Positions 25,636 through 34,287 of a stretch of 36,267 nt of DNA are shown here, piece after piece. Made by a program: the position numbers and the translations under genes. The notes beneath the pieces were generated by a model, which did not search any database, was not told where the DNA came from, and saw nothing but the letters and a program-made list of their open reading frames with translations. Position 1 is the stretch's first letter, and every line of letters starts with the position of its first letter. Source of the stretch: Bacteroidales bacterium. GTDB lineage: Bacteria > Bacteroidota > Bacteroidia > Bacteroidales > UBA4181. The DNA lies in assembly GCA_031275285.1 (NCBI GenBank), contig JAISOY010000191.1, positions 1 to 36,267 of the forward strand. The letters are read 5' to 3'.

Positions 25636-27423
25636 ATGAAACGTTTGATTTATTTATTAGTAGCGCTCTTGTCGTTTTGTTATGATTCCTGTTCCGATCA
25701 ATATGAAAATGTGGATAAATATGCCGGCGAAGTGGTCTATCCGGCAGGTTTCGATACTATCTTTGCCCGGATTGGTTACGAAAGGGTAGAACTGGATCTG
25801 ATGAAGATAGGTCGTATTCCATCAAGTCAGTTGAAACTGGGTAAAGCTTCCAAAACGATTGTGGAGTATGATGGTGTAAAGCAACTTGAAATAGATTCGG
25901 TTTGTTCATGGGTGAATATAACCAACCTTACCGAATCTAAATTATATCGCTTTAAGGTATATACCGAAGATGAGTATGGAAATCCTTCCGTACCCCAGGA
26001 AATTGCCTTGATCCCTTTTACCGAATTAGACAGGGATTTACTGGGTATTGCATCTCCTAAGCTCACTGTCTCACCTACCGCACTAGTGGCCGAATGGCCA
26101 AATGGGCTGAACTCTGTGGCAATGGAATATTATGGCCTTTCATATTCTTATACAGATAAAGACGGTGATCCGAAAAGCAGCACTACCACCGGGACACGGT
26201 TCTATTGCGGTAATCTTGAGGCCGGACAAAAAGTCACGATCGATATAGGGTATAAAGTACTTCCTATTGTTGATGAAGTGAAGATACTGGATACGATCAT
26301 TGTTCCGAAGGCTATGGAAATAGAGATGCCTACCGCAAGTACTCCTTTCTCCCCAACCGAACTAGTCGCATTGAGGGCAAACGGAATTACCACTTTTACT
26401 TCGGAAGCAGTAGCATCGGTAACCAAACTTACCTTGCCTTTACATATTGGTACACTGGCCGATCTGTTCTATTTTTCTAATCTGGAGGAATTAGACCTGA
26501 CAGGGAAAGACCTTCCGAATGTATTACCGGAATTGACCCTTAGCGGGAGCGGTTATACCTACGTAATAGGAGGTGGTAGCTGGCAACCTTATATGAGGAG
26601 AATAGAATATACTGAAATTTTCCAGATTAATCCTGCTATTGCAGCACAGCAAACATTACTGGACCTGCTGGAATCCGGAATGCTGAAAAAGGTAACGTAT
26701 ATTAAAAAATCAATGAGCCTGGATGATCTTCTGGAACCTTATATTGCAAGTGGCGTGGTCGAACTGGTAGACGAAAGCTGGTATCCGGCAGAAGCGCCTA
26801 TTGATATCCAACTCTTGCATCCGGGTAATGTTCAGACCTCCAGTTTCAACGTTTCTGTTGATTACCCTGCTGCAACCGGTGAGGTTCCCAATCCCGGAGA
26901 TATAACCAATCCGGATAAGGTATACAAGGTGGCACCTATTAACCGGAATGCTACGTTTTCTTTCACCCTTCCCAAAGAATATATGTATGACTTTGAAAGA
27001 TACAGATATATGAAGTTCAAAGTATATATATCGGGTGGGGACGAGGTAAAAAACGGCACTTATAGCGCATACCGGAAGATATGGCCCAGGATCAGGTACA
27101 GTTTCTGGGGGGTCGACCAGGGAAATAATCCTTATGGCAGCGGTGATAATTGGGAATGGAAACCCGGTGGTGACAGAGACCAGTATCAAGTTCCGATAAC
27201 AAATGTTAGTTCTGCCTGGACAGAAATAACCATAGACATGAAACAGGTGACGGATAAGATTAAAGCACAGGATCATTCCGAATCCTATAATCCCCGTAGT
27301 GGACATTATCATTCGCGGAATATCTGTATCAATTTAGGTGCTGAACAGGGGCCGGACCCTTATAATCCAGATAGTCCTATCACATATTATTTTGCTGATA
27401 TACGGCTGACCAAAGCGCCATAA
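25636..27423 (+). CDS. DUF4998 lipoprotein, predicted surface glycan-binding protein
   Basis: A 595-residue lipoprotein; Cys 19 ('YDSC') or Cys 15 ('LSFC') could be the lipidated residue. The N-terminus, 'YENVDKYAGEVVYPAGFDTI' with 'IGYERVELDLMKIGRIPSSQLKLGKA' and 'WVNITNLTESKLYRFKVYTEDEYGN', matches DUF4998. A middle part near residues 235-300 has an LRR-like touch ('FYFSNLEELDLTGKDL'). The C-terminal ~165 residues ('YMKFKVYISGGDE', 'WPRIRYSFWG', 'AWTEITIDMKQV', 'YYFADIRLTK') look like a jelly-roll carbohydrate-binding module. DUF4998 genes regularly follow DUF4959 genes in SusCD loci. The gap to the preceding gene is 28 bp, and a strong terminator follows, so this is the last gene of the operon. 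No catalytic motif is seen, and the ligand is unknown. Confidence 0.88.
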   Translation: MKRLIYLLVALLSFCYDSCSDQYENVDKYAGEVVYPAGFDTIFARIGYERVELDLMKIGRIPSSQLKLGKASKTIVEYDGVKQLEIDSVCSWVNITNLTESKLYRFKVYTEDEYGNPSVPQEIALIPFTELDRDLLGIASPKLTVSPTALVAEWPNGLNSVAMEYYGLSYSYTDKDGDPKSSTTTGTRFYCGNLEAGQKVTIDIGYKVLPIVDEVKILDTIIVPKAMEIEMPTASTPFSPTELVALRANGITTFTSEAVASVTKLTLPLHIGTLADLFYFSNLEELDLTGKDLPNVLPELTLSGSGYTYVIGGGSWQPYMRRIEYTEIFQINPAIAAQQTLLDLLESGMLKKVTYIKKSMSLDDLLEPYIASGVVELVDESWYPAEAPIDIQLLHPGNVQTSSFNVSVDYPAATGEVPNPGDITNPDKVYKVAPINRNATFSFTLPKEYMYDFERYRYMKFKVYISGGDEVKNGTYSAYRKIWPRIRYSFWGVDQGNNPYGSGDNWEWKPGGDRDQYQVPITNVSSAWTEITIDMKQVTDKIKAQDHSESYNPRSGHYHSRNICINLGAEQGPDPYNPDSPITYYFADIRLTKAP

Positions 27424-27466
27424 ACAATATGGATTAATCAATGAGACGTTCCAGTTTTTGTTTTTA

Positions 27467-27509
27467 AGACAGCGCTTCCGGATTTAAGCCGGAGGCGCTG
27501 TCTATTTTT
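27467..27509 (+). terminator. Terminator of the susCD operon
   Basis: A 15-bp stem with one G-T pair, AGACAGCGCTTCCGG (27467-27481) with CCGGAGGCGCTGTCT (27489-27503), a 7-nt loop and ATTTTT after it. It starts 43 nt after the DUF4998 stop. Confidence 0.93.
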
Positions 27510-27580
27510 ATTGAAGTATGTATTTCCTGTTTATTTTGGTGGAAATTTGTCCGTAATATGAGAATAAATTTTAAATGTAG

Positions 27581-27703
27581 ATGTCGTTATTTCACCAGGG
27601 CTTCACAAAGTTTATCCATATAATGGACGGAAACATAAGATGTCTTTTTGTAAAATTCTGTATCATAATAGAAAAGACTAAAAGATGTTCATTATTAGCA
27701 ATG
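27581..27703 (-). pseudogene. Relic of the 3' end of a dacB-type gene
   Basis: About 123 bp that match the 3' end of the intact dacB (31937-32060) at roughly 90% over the first 96 bases, then more weakly. On the minus strand it ends in the same TAA (27589-27587) and reads back as '...HMDKLCEALVK'-type sequence; the intact copy ends 'VDKLCEALVK'. Many differences are silent, as in GCC/GCA Ala and AAA/AAG Lys. One base is missing in a T run at 27645-27649, which breaks the frame. The rest of the gene is absent: from about 27704 on, the sequence has no match and the 1372-residue gene starts at 27741. This is therefore a decayed duplicate, not a gene. The remaining parts of 27424-27740 are the terminator and AT-rich sequence with no clear promoter box. 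Confidence 0.85.
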
Positions 27704-27740
27704 AAGCCGATAATTCAACAATTACTAATGATAGAGTAAT

Positions 27741-30700
27741 ATGAAAATATTAATCATTTTTTTCCTTCTTCTGTTCCCGGGCGGCATTTTTGCCCGGCGT
27801 ACACTGGAAGCCACGGTATCAGACGGTATGACCGGCAAGCCCGTCGGTAATGCTCATGTATACCTGGACGGGACAACCATCGGAACAACTACGGATTCAC
27901 TGGGCCGGTTCAGGCTTACGGTCAGGAACGCTATAAACACCACTCTGGTGATTAGCCACCTGATGTATGAGAAAATGATTGTTCCCGAACCTTTTCTTAA
28001 ATTGCCCAAAGTGATCTATCTGGAAGAAAATGTCAATGTTTTCGATGATGTAGTGATAACGGCAAAAGATATCAGCAAACGGAAACGTCGGGAGATGCTG
28101 GCCGTTTTCCGTGAGCAACTGCTGGGATACGAGCAGGGAGCAAAATCGAGCAGGATACTGAACGAAGACGATGTGGTACTGGTGCATGACAAGGAAAAGA
28201 AAGAACTAAGGGCTTATGCGCAGAAACCCATTGAGGTTGTTAACCATTATCTGAAGTACCGTATCTTATGGGAACTGATAGAATTCAAAATCGAATACTC
28301 GGACAAATCACTTTCCGACAAGGCAATACAACATATTTCGGCCATTGGTACCGTATCTTTCACGGATATAGGAACCAGAACGGAAGCCCTGCGCATCCGT
28401 AGGAGGGATGTTTTACGGGCATCTACGCGACATTTCTTTGATCTGCTCGCTAAAGAAAAAATGAAAGTTGATGTATTCAAGCAGTTACCTTTAGATCTGG
28501 CCTCGTTTCGTTTATTTGAAATTTCCGGTGATATCATCACATTACACGATCCGGAAAAATATTTTATCATATCCGAAATACCCGATGATCCGTCTATGAA
28601 ACGTGCTGTGATCAATTCCGAAATAAAAGACAGTATACTGGGGCATTTTACTGCTAATATACTGGATTCGGAAACGATGAAAAAACTGGAGATGGTATCG
28701 GGAACTCCACATGTATCTTCGGATTACCAGGAAAAAATCCGAAAAGCTCAACAGATCGGTTATAGACCATCAAGTCTGTCGAAATACAGGCAATTAATAA
28801 ATTATATGGAAGAGAAGTATCAAATAGCTTCTTTTCCCGAAAAAAACTATTCCCGGATTACTTTTTATGCCGACACCTTTACTATCGATGCATACGGCAA
28901 CACCGACCTATACAAGAATTTTCTGATTGAAAATAGACTGGCGCGTCAACGGTTGGGTGACCTTTTGCCACTGGACTATGAAGATTTGCCGCTAGGTATG
29001 GCGGTCACAAATGAATTTCAGGCAGAGGAACCGGACTCATTACTAACGGCAGAAGACAGGATACGGTTGAACTTCCTGAAGCAGTTGCAGGATTTTCCGC
29101 AGGAAAAGATTTATGTGCATACGGACAAGTCTTATTACCTGTCCGGGGAAACCGTTTGGTTCCGTGTACATCTTGCAGACTATGTCACGCATGATTCTGC
29201 GGGGACAGGGAGCCGCTATGTGTATGGCGAACTTTTTAATCCTGTGGATTCGCTTATTCAGCGGATTAAAATTCGACGGGATAGTTCCGATATTTTCAGG
29301 GGCTATTTTGAGCTGCCTCCCGACCTCGCCGGAGGAGATTACCGGCTTTGTTTCTATACCCGATACATGGAGCAGAGCGGGGAAGAATACTTTTTCAACC
29401 GTACCATTTCCGTCGGACACACCCTTTCGGCTTTATACCATACAGAGGCTGCATTCAGCTATATGGAAGACAGTGATAAGCTCCGTGCCGTATTAAAGTT
29501 TATCCGGATAAAAGACAACAACCCGTTTGTGCCGCAATTGCTTCGACTGGTAAATGCTTCCGGCAAGGAAGCGATTGTGCCGGTGAGTATGCTTGGCGTG
29601 GCTGAATTTGACATCCTGCCGGAACAGGACCTTGTTAAAAACCGGTTATACATCGAATATGAATACAATAACATGAGGCATAAGCAATATCTGGCTGTTC
29701 CCCCTTCACGTAACGAATATGATGTGTCGTTCTTTCCGGAAGGCGGCGCGTTTCCGGCGAATGCCCGGGTACGGATTGCTTTCAAAGCGCTTCAATTAAA
29801 CGGAATGGGGGAACAAGTAACGGGTAAGGTGTATGATGCTAACGGTGATACAGTAGCAGTGTTTACATCCAATCCGTTAGGTATGGGATCGTTCAGTCTC
29901 CTGCCAAAAGAAGAGGGGAAATATACGGCGCTGTGCCGCAACAGTTTTGGAATGGAAAAGCGGTTCGATCTACCCGGGGTAAATGAAAATGCTGTTAATC
30001 TGAAAGCCATCTGGGAAAGCGACCGGTTGGTCGTGAAAACTGTCCATTCTTCCGGATATATATTGCCTGATTCTTTGCGGCTACTTATCCATTGCCGTGG
30101 GATATTATTTTACAATGAATTATGGGATATAGGAAAAGGGCTGTCAATCCGTAAGGAACTATTCCCTTCCGGCGTCCTACAACTGCTTCTGGTGGATAGC
30201 AGGCTTAATCCTGTCAGTGAAAGATTGGTATTTAATATGAATGAACAGGATATCGCCGAAGTGGCTATTTCCACAGAGAAGGAAAATTACGGAAAACGGG
30301 AACAGGTCCGTACAGGCATTAGTGTGGTAAGTCATGACAGTATACCTCTGCAAGGGAGTTTTTCGGTATCTGTAACTGCCGACAGGAACGTGTTACCTGA
30401 TACGACGGTGAGTATCCTGGGTGAATTGCTACTCGCTTCCGAACTGAAAGGTTATATAGAGTCGCCGGCATGGTATTTCACCGGTGGACGTATTGGTGAA
30501 ATCGACCACCTGATGCTCACACAGGGATGGAGCCGGTATGATATCAATGCCGTATTGGAAGGCAATATCCAGACTCCGGAAATTTTACCGGAAGCGGTAT
30601 CCGGAATATCGGGACGGGTCACTTCGGGACTTTTCCTGCAAAATAGCGGGAAAGATTATTATGTTGTCATGAATGTGGCTGGTAACCGGGGGAACCAGTA

Positions 30701-31859
30701 TGCAACCATTGCGAAAGTAGAAGACGGACGCTTTAACATGATTTATGACGAACAACCCAATGGTGTTTCCTATATGCTTCAATTGGTATTTCCCCCTAAT
30801 TCCATACGCGCGAAAATGTGGCTGGATAGCATAATCTATCCGCCCGTTCGCATTCACCTACCTTACCGGTTTGATACCGAAAGGAGCGGGTTCTACACTT
30901 ATTTGAGGAATGCAGGACAACAATATGTGTCGGACGACGGAGAACTGGTAAAGTATATTGATGAGGTAGTGATCACGGCCAAACGGCTCAGGGGTATTTC
31001 GCCCCTTTCTCCGGGCCGTTTGCAGGACCGGATTATTTCTCTGGAAGAGTTGTCAAAAAAGAAGACAAGTGCGCCGACCCTGATGCAATACCTGATGTCG
31101 GTACCCGAAGTGAGTATCAGACGCGATTCCGACGGTACCATGCGTGTACGGTACAAGAATGGGTTATATTATTATGATTATGTTTTTGTGGTAGACGGAA
31201 GGTGGTGGCCCATGTATGCAACGGATGAAGTTATTACACAAGGGGAGGCAGCTTCAATGATGGGGTATGTAGCAGATGTTGTGACAGAGAGATCCGCAAA
31301 AATAGGACAGCCAAGGAAAACAGTGGTATCAAACAGTCTGGACAGGATACTGTCCATTCCGATAAATAGGGTGGAAGAAATAGAGATAGTTAGGGCTCCG
31401 GCCCCACCAATCCGTCTGAAAGATTTTGGGAATATGGTGATAAATGATCCCCTTTTGTATGGTATAAGGGAAAAAACAAAGAATACGTTTGAATATACTT
31501 CCACAACAATAGATGATTACCAAGGATATCTGGGTACCATCCTTATTACTACCAAAGCGCGTGATGGTGGTGGTAAAGATGAAGGAAGCGGCCGATCTGT
31601 AAAAATTACCCCATTGGGTTATCAGGCCAGCAGGACCTTTTATTCTCCGGTATATGAGACAAAGGAACAACAGGATCAGGTTGCGTCCGATCTTCGCAGT
31701 ACCATATACTGGAATCCCGACGTGTGCACCAACAAAGACGGAGAATCCGAAATCAGTTTTTACGCCGCTGATGCGGAAAGCACTTATACCGTAACTATTG
31801 AAGGAATTACCAGCGAGGGTGTGTTGATCAGAAAAACGGAAAAAATCAATCGCAAGTAA
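27741..31859 (+). CDS. Large exported MG2/plug protein with CarboxypepD_reg-like domain
   Basis: A 1372-residue exported protein with a Sec signal ending 'GIFARR'. First comes a carboxypeptidase-like regulatory domain (residues ~20-95: 'LEATVSDGMTGKPVGNAHVY', 'GTTTDSLGRFRL') followed by a TonB-box-like 'DDVVITAK' near 103. Residues ~450-560 carry a macroglobulin MG2-like region ('KIYVHTDKSYYLSGETVWFRV', with a Tyr/Phe-rich strand pattern). Further MG-like beta domains run to ~1060. Then a second 'DEVVITAK' near 1075 precedes a plug-like piece ('EELSKKKTSAPTLMQYLMSV'), and the C-terminus has a last beta domain ('IYWNPDVCTNKDGESEISFY'). No barrel follows, and no thioester motif of alpha-2-macroglobulin is seen. 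Such proteins are common in Bacteroidetes, and their role is unsettled; scaffold or protease-interaction ideas are inference. It is an orphan between the relic and the converging dacB. Confidence 0.8.
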   Translation: MKILIIFFLLLFPGGIFARRTLEATVSDGMTGKPVGNAHVYLDGTTIGTTTDSLGRFRLTVRNAINTTLVISHLMYEKMIVPEPFLKLPKVIYLEENVNVFDDVVITAKDISKRKRREMLAVFREQLLGYEQGAKSSRILNEDDVVLVHDKEKKELRAYAQKPIEVVNHYLKYRILWELIEFKIEYSDKSLSDKAIQHISAIGTVSFTDIGTRTEALRIRRRDVLRASTRHFFDLLAKEKMKVDVFKQLPLDLASFRLFEISGDIITLHDPEKYFIISEIPDDPSMKRAVINSEIKDSILGHFTANILDSETMKKLEMVSGTPHVSSDYQEKIRKAQQIGYRPSSLSKYRQLINYMEEKYQIASFPEKNYSRITFYADTFTIDAYGNTDLYKNFLIENRLARQRLGDLLPLDYEDLPLGMAVTNEFQAEEPDSLLTAEDRIRLNFLKQLQDFPQEKIYVHTDKSYYLSGETVWFRVHLADYVTHDSAGTGSRYVYGELFNPVDSLIQRIKIRRDSSDIFRGYFELPPDLAGGDYRLCFYTRYMEQSGEEYFFNRTISVGHTLSALYHTEAAFSYMEDSDKLRAVLKFIRIKDNNPFVPQLLRLVNASGKEAIVPVSMLGVAEFDILPEQDLVKNRLYIEYEYNNMRHKQYLAVPPSRNEYDVSFFPEGGAFPANARVRIAFKALQLNGMGEQVTGKVYDANGDTVAVFTSNPLGMGSFSLLPKEEGKYTALCRNSFGMEKRFDLPGVNENAVNLKAIWESDRLVVKTVHSSGYILPDSLRLLIHCRGILFYNELWDIGKGLSIRKELFPSGVLQLLLVDSRLNPVSERLVFNMNEQDIAEVAISTEKENYGKREQVRTGISVVSHDSIPLQGSFSVSVTADRNVLPDTTVSILGELLLASELKGYIESPAWYFTGGRIGEIDHLMLTQGWSRYDINAVLEGNIQTPEILPEAVSGISGRVTSGLFLQNSGKDYYVVMNVAGNRGNQYATIAKVEDGRFNMIYDEQPNGVSYMLQLVFPPNSIRAKMWLDSIIYPPVRIHLPYRFDTERSGFYTYLRNAGQQYVSDDGELVKYIDEVVITAKRLRGISPLSPGRLQDRIISLEELSKKKTSAPTLMQYLMSVPEVSIRRDSDGTMRVRYKNGLYYYDYVFVVDGRWWPMYATDEVITQGEAASMMGYVADVVTERSAKIGQPRKTVVSNSLDRILSIPINRVEEIEIVRAPAPPIRLKDFGNMVINDPLLYGIREKTKNTFEYTSTTIDDYQGYLGTILITTKARDGGGKDEGSGRSVKITPLGYQASRTFYSPVYETKEQQDQVASDLRSTIYWNPDVCTNKDGESEISFYAADAESTYTVTIEGITSEGVLIRKTEKINRK

Positions 31860-31942
31860 TTTCTATGGATAATTCCGGAAATAATACCGGATACTTATTA
31901 TGCTATCTGATCTTCCATCAAAAAAGAAGTAAGGTGATGTTG

Positions 31943-33379
31943 TTATTTCACCAGTGCTTCACAAAGCTTATCCACATAATGAACGGAAACATAGGATGTC
32001 TTTTCTGTAAAATTCTGTATCATAATGGAAAAAGCCAGTATATGCCCATTATTGGCATGGACATATCCTGAAATGGTGTTTACTCCGGTTAGTGAACCTG
32101 TTTTGGCAAATACTTTTCGGTATGCAGCTGTTGCTTTCATCCGGTGTGCCAGCGTACCATCTATGCCTGCTTCAGGTAAAGATGATTTGAATACAGGATA
32201 ATTTTCGGAAGCATATATGTATTTCAGGATAGCCACCATCAGTTCGGGAGTCAGGTAATTCTGGTTGGATAAGCCGGACCCGTCGACAATACTGTATTTT
32301 TTAGGGTCGAAACCCAATGATGTGATCATCTGTTGCATCATTTCAATCCCTTTTTCAGTTGATGACGGGGCATTGCAACACTGCAATCCCAGTGCGTACA
32401 ATAACATTTCCGCATTTAAATTATCACTTTCCTTGTTCAACTGCCTGATAACTTCAGAGATGGAATGGCGTGTATATCCCAGTGTTTTCGCTTGTAGCGG
32501 AGTCTTGGATAGTCCTCCGTACAATAGATCACTACCCGGAAGCTGTTCTGCTATTTTCTCGGAAAAAAGGGTCAGCACATAATTGTTGGGATTTTTAAGG
32601 CTGATCATGGTTTCATAAAAAGGTACCGATGCAGGTATATTACCTGAGATCACGATCCGGTTGGTAAATCCGTCACAGGTACGGTGGAAATTAAGGGTCT
32701 TTTTGACCGGTTCACTACTCTTCCATGCCGTTACAGCATTATTTTCAATAGAGATGAATGCACTTGCCGGCTCTGTCCTGATGACCGGTGCCCGGGAAGG
32801 AGTTGCAGGTATGATCCGTACTTTTACCACATTTTTATTGACGGGAAGTGGGGACAGGTATGGCTGAAAGGCTTCCATATCATCGTCCCATGACCATGCT
32901 TTTCCCCAGTAAACGGAATCAGCCATGGACACATCGGCGAAAATCCTTCCTTCAAATCTTTGGATGCCCGATTTTTTCATCAGGTATACCATGGTATCAA
33001 GGTCGGAAGACCTGAATTCCGGATCGAATCCGCCGGCTAAGTATAGATCCCCGTAAAGGCAGCCAGTGCTGTCAATGGAGCCAGTGTAAAACAACCGGGT
33101 GCGGAATTCATAGGAAGATGTCAGGTATTGCAATGCTGTGGCTGTGGTCAGTAGTTTCATATTGGAGGCGGGCCGGCATAATTTCCTTTCATTGAATTGA
33201 TATAGTGGCTTGTTATCTGTCAGATCATATACGGAAATCCCGATAGAAGCTGTTTGGTAGAATTCATTCCCGAGTAATCGGTCTATCCTGTTTTGCAGTG
33301 ATGTTTGTGCTATAACAGCTGAAAAATACGGCAATACCAGTAAGCCGATGAGTATTTGTTTTTTTAGTCGTTGCATCAA
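31943..33379 (-). CDS. dacB: D-alanyl-D-alanine carboxypeptidase/endopeptidase (PBP4 type, family S13)
   Basis: A 478-residue periplasmic enzyme that trims the terminal D-Ala of peptidoglycan stem peptides and cuts cross-links. Sec signal ending 'AVIAQ'. The three penicillin-binding motifs are present: SNMK (nucleophile Ser 72, Lys 75), SDN (318-320) and KTG (426-428). Other conserved S13 segments are 'PASNMKLLTTATAL', 'YLAGGFDPEF' and 'IVDGSGLSNQNYLTP'. The length fits the class C family. It lies 8 bp downstream of the DUF5040 gene on the same strand, so both form one unit. Its 3' end is duplicated as the decayed fragment at 27581-27703. The terminator is not obvious; only a weak 5-bp repeat (31874-31891) is found beyond the stop. 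All catalytic motifs being intact, activity is likely. Confidence 0.96.
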   Translation of the reverse strand: MMQRLKKQILIGLLVLPYFSAVIAQTSLQNRIDRLLGNEFYQTASIGISVYDLTDNKPLYQFNERKLCRPASNMKLLTTATALQYLTSSYEFRTRLFYTGSIDSTGCLYGDLYLAGGFDPEFRSSDLDTMVYLMKKSGIQRFEGRIFADVSMADSVYWGKAWSWDDDMEAFQPYLSPLPVNKNVVKVRIIPATPSRAPVIRTEPASAFISIENNAVTAWKSSEPVKKTLNFHRTCDGFTNRIVISGNIPASVPFYETMISLKNPNNYVLTLFSEKIAEQLPGSDLLYGGLSKTPLQAKTLGYTRHSISEVIRQLNKESDNLNAEMLLYALGLQCCNAPSSTEKGIEMMQQMITSLGFDPKKYSIVDGSGLSNQNYLTPELMVAILKYIYASENYPVFKSSLPEAGIDGTLAHRMKATAAYRKVFAKTGSLTGVNTISGYVHANNGHILAFSIMIQNFTEKTSYVSVHYVDKLCEALVK

Positions 33380-33387
33380 TATTTTGC

Positions 33388-34167
33388 CTAATTTTTTACA
33401 GGTAATATCCGTTTCATGACATCGGCAAATATAGCCGCCATTTTCTGTTGGATGTATGAATTCTCTCCCCGGGTAGGATGCCAGCCATATTTGATACCGT
33501 CTACGGTTTGCGTATCAGCTGAATACAACAGGCTATACGCTTGCCCGGTGACCGGATGTTTCTGGTTTTTGGAAAATCCGATATTACGGTCAAATTCTAC
33601 CAATGGGAGTCCCCACTTTTCCGCAAGTTTACGGATGGATGTATTATAGCTTTCACGGATATCCTGCCAATCGGTACATAATACGATAATGGCCGGTTTC
33701 CCGGATCTTGAACCGAAATAAACGGAATTCGAATCGTTTTTCAGCTCGTAGCATTCGGAAATATATCTTTTGATTACATAATCAAATGCCGCGGCATAAT
33801 TACTCCGGTCAAAGGGTAGGGGATAATCCGTATATTTTTCAAGAAGTTTGGAGTCTTCAAATACATCTTTGTTGTGTACCTGCATGATCACCAGTGCATC
33901 TGTTGTTTCCAGTTCTTGCCGGGAATAAAGGGTTCCTTCCGCCATTCTGTTGGCAGTATTGGCAATGGCCTCTCCTCCGATTGCCCGGTTAATTGCCATT
34001 GCTCCAATTTCTTTACATCCCATTTCAAACCATTTGTTTTCTTTGGAGGCAAAAGAAGCTCCGGTCAATAGTATCCGGTATTTTTGATCATTGTTTGCAG
34101 ATTGTGCAAAAGTACCCGACAAGAGAATGGTAAAAAGAAGGAGAAGGACGATACCTGTTTTTTTCAT
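33388..34167 (-). CDS. SGNH-hydrolase-like exported protein (DUF5040)
   Basis: A 259-residue exported protein, probably an esterase or acyl hydrolase of the SGNH superfamily. The start at 34167 gives a Sec signal (MKKTGIVLLLLFTILLSGTFAQ); an in-frame ATG at 34200 would put 11 polar residues before it and is less likely. Visible blocks are 'ILLTGASFASKENKW' (candidate Ser 38), 'MAINRAIGGEAIANTANRM', 'DALVIMQVHNKDVFED', and near the end 'YGWHPTRGENSYIQQKMA' with His 230 and the nearby 'P'. That order matches SGNH blocks I, II, III and V, and the overall pattern is the one I know as DUF5040. The real substrate is unknown: cell wall or polysaccharide acetyl esters would fit its 8-bp coupling to dacB, but this is only context. 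Also 120 bp downstream of the PEP-binding gene on the same strand. Confidence 0.82.
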   Translation of the reverse strand: MKKTGIVLLLLFTILLSGTFAQSANNDQKYRILLTGASFASKENKWFEMGCKEIGAMAINRAIGGEAIANTANRMAEGTLYSRQELETTDALVIMQVHNKDVFEDSKLLEKYTDYPLPFDRSNYAAAFDYVIKRYISECYELKNDSNSVYFGSRSGKPAIIVLCTDWQDIRESYNTSIRKLAEKWGLPLVEFDRNIGFSKNQKHPVTGQAYSLLYSADTQTVDGIKYGWHPTRGENSYIQQKMAAIFADVMKRILPVKN

Positions 34168-34248
34168 TGAATAATTTTTTGGATCACATACAATGTCCAT
34201 TTTAATGGATTCCGCTTAATTTGTATGTCTGGTTTATTACAACATTGG

Positions 34249-34266
34249 ACGAACGATAATGTTCGT
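34249..34266. repeat. Small inverted repeat between the PEP-binding and DUF5040 genes
   Basis: ACGAAC (34249-34254) and GTTCGT (34261-34266) with a 6-nt spacer, 22 nt after the stop at 34288. There is no T run on the minus strand, so it is a poor terminator and may be an operator or a chance repeat. Confidence 0.35.
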
Positions 34267-34287
34267 GGATATTTTATTATTGTATAT

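Noticed and set aside
26710..27312. Minus-strand ORF of 200 codons opposite the DUF4998 gene
   Set aside because: Antisense shadow of a well-supported lipoprotein gene, with a composition unlike any protein family I know.
34168..34200. Upstream ATG of the DUF5040 gene
   Set aside because: Would place 11 polar residues before a complete signal peptide; the ATG at 34167 is better.
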